From: Opitutaceae bacterium
Lineage (GTDB): Bacteria > Verrucomicrobiota > Verrucomicrobiia > Opitutales > Opitutaceae
Length of the DNA: 7,118 nt
Direction: 5' to 3'
NCBI GenBank assembly: GCA_025352845.1
Contig: JANXSC010000007.1
Span: 1-7,118 of the forward strand
The translations under genes were made by a program, and so were the position numbers. Below are positions 6,803-7,118 of this stretch, piece after piece. How positions within the stretch are numbered: position 1 is the stretch's first letter; each line of letters begins with the position of its first letter. The notes under the pieces are model-generated. The model was not told the DNA's origin. It worked only from the letters and a program-made list of their open reading frames with translations, and did no database searches.

Positions 6803-6888
6803 GTAGCGAGTAGTGAGTAGCGGGTAGCGAGCATCACGCAACGCATCCGCTCACAACTACTCGCTACTCGCTACCCACTACTCGCTAC
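6803..6888. repeat. Inverted array of GTAG-starting heptamers forming a long hairpin
   Basis: The left arm (6803-6831) is four tandem 7-base units, GTAGCGA, GTAGTGA, GTAGCGG and GTAGCGA, plus one G. The right arm (6888-6857 on the minus strand) is GTAGCGA, GTAGTGG, GTAGCGA, GTAGCGA and a final GTAG. The arms can pair over 29 positions (6803-6831 with 6860-6888), with one G-U pair and one mismatch in plus-strand RNA, around a 28-base loop. It fills the gap between the isomerase stop and the ATG at 6901 and would lie in the leader of the Gfo/Idh/MocA gene. Confidence 0.8.
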
Positions 6889-6900
6889 TTCACACCAAAC

Positions 6901-7118
6901 ATGAGCACCAAAATCGCCATCATCGGCGCCGGCGGCATGGCCGCCTATCACGCCACCGGTTTCCGCCAGGCCGGCGCCGACATCATCGCCCTCTGCGACG
7001 TCAACCCAGCCGCCGCCGACAAGGCCGCGGCCAAGCACGGCATCGGTCGCGTCTTCACCGACGTCGCCGTCATGCTCAAGACGCTTCCCGAGCTCGACGC
7101 CGTCTCGATCATCGTGCC
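6901..7118 (+). CDS. Gfo/Idh/MocA family oxidoreductase, N-terminal part, cut by the window
   Basis: The 72 visible codons give the start of a dinucleotide-binding fold: MSTKIAIIGAGGMAAYHATG, with glycine motif G9-A-G11-G-M-A14, then ADIIALCDVNPAAADKAA, where D34 at the end of the second strand should contact the cofactor ribose and favours NAD, and LDAVSIIV on the fourth strand. This is the opening of Gfo/Idh/MocA proteins, which oxidise or reduce sugars, inositols and their keto derivatives; full members have about 340-400 residues, so most of the gene, including the catalytic EKP region, lies outside. Fifteen of the 16 visible alanine codons are GCC, a more uniform usage than in the minus-strand genes. 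It is probably co-transcribed with the upstream isomerase, across the heptamer hairpin, and may act on a product or substrate of that enzyme. There is no Shine-Dalgarno before the ATG. Confidence 0.9.
   Translation, partial: MSTKIAIIGAGGMAAYHATGFRQAGADIIALCDVNPAAADKAAAKHGIGRVFTDVAVMLKTLPELDAVSIIV

Noticed and set aside
5360..6841. A 493-codon open frame on the minus strand, antisense to the 346-residue isomerase
   Set aside because: It is a shadow of the GC-rich plus-strand gene. Its low-complexity sequence shows no family motif, and one end merely translates the repeats, whereas the plus-strand frame carries all the metal ligands of a known family.
6803..6888. Iterons of a replication origin
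   Set aside because: The heptamers are inverted as two blocks, lie between two co-directional metabolic genes, and have no DnaA-box or replication gene nearby.

Overview
The window is high-GC bacterial DNA with compact metabolic genes separated by repeat-filled gaps. I suggest Verrucomicrobiota, possibly Opitutaceae. This rests on the gene set (CstA, a stand-alone AbgA-type amidohydrolase, a TIM-barrel isomerase paired with a Gfo/Idh/MocA oxidoreductase), on the abundance of GTAG-headed palindromes, and on start codons preceded by pyrimidine-rich leaders without a Shine-Dalgarno sequence. No rRNA or other marker gene is present, so the taxonomy is an inference.

Layout. 1-1727 (minus): carbon-starvation/pyruvate transporter CstA, cut off at the left edge. 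1728-2099: divergent intergenic region holding two inverted pairs of REP-like hairpins. 2100-3389 (plus): M20-family amidohydrolase very close to AbgA. 3390-3475: convergent gap holding a third REP-like pair. 3476-4447 (minus): D-2-hydroxyacid dehydrogenase. 4448-4556: a hairpin followed by a T run on the minus strand, probably a terminator. 4557-5351 (minus): small TIM-barrel sugar isomerase/epimerase. 5352-5749: divergent intergenic region occupied by a symmetric nested set of inverted repeats flanked by a 14-bp direct repeat. 5750-6790 (plus): 346-residue TIM-barrel isomerase. 6777-6888: a hairpin whose loop contains the stop codon, then an inverted array of GTAG-starting heptamers. 6901-7118 (plus): N-terminus of a Gfo/Idh/MocA oxidoreductase, cut off at the right edge.

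How the genes may work together. CstA (import of pyruvate, historically peptides) and the AbgA-like hydrolase (cleavage of p-aminobenzoyl-glutamate or another N-acyl amino acid) suggest scavenging of small carbon and nitrogen compounds. The two TIM-barrel proteins, the hydroxyacid dehydrogenase and the Gfo/Idh/MocA protein have the chemistry of sugar, inositol or keto-sugar catabolism. The plus-strand isomerase and Gfo/Idh/MocA gene are probably one transcription unit. Substrates cannot be read from the sequence.

The most notable content is non-coding. Four inverted pairs of short hairpins, each starting with GTAG (once GTAA), fall into four stem families. In three of the pairs the two copies differ by compensatory changes that keep the stem paired. 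This is the signature of REP/BIME elements mobilised by REP-associated tyrosine transposases, though no such transposase is in the window.
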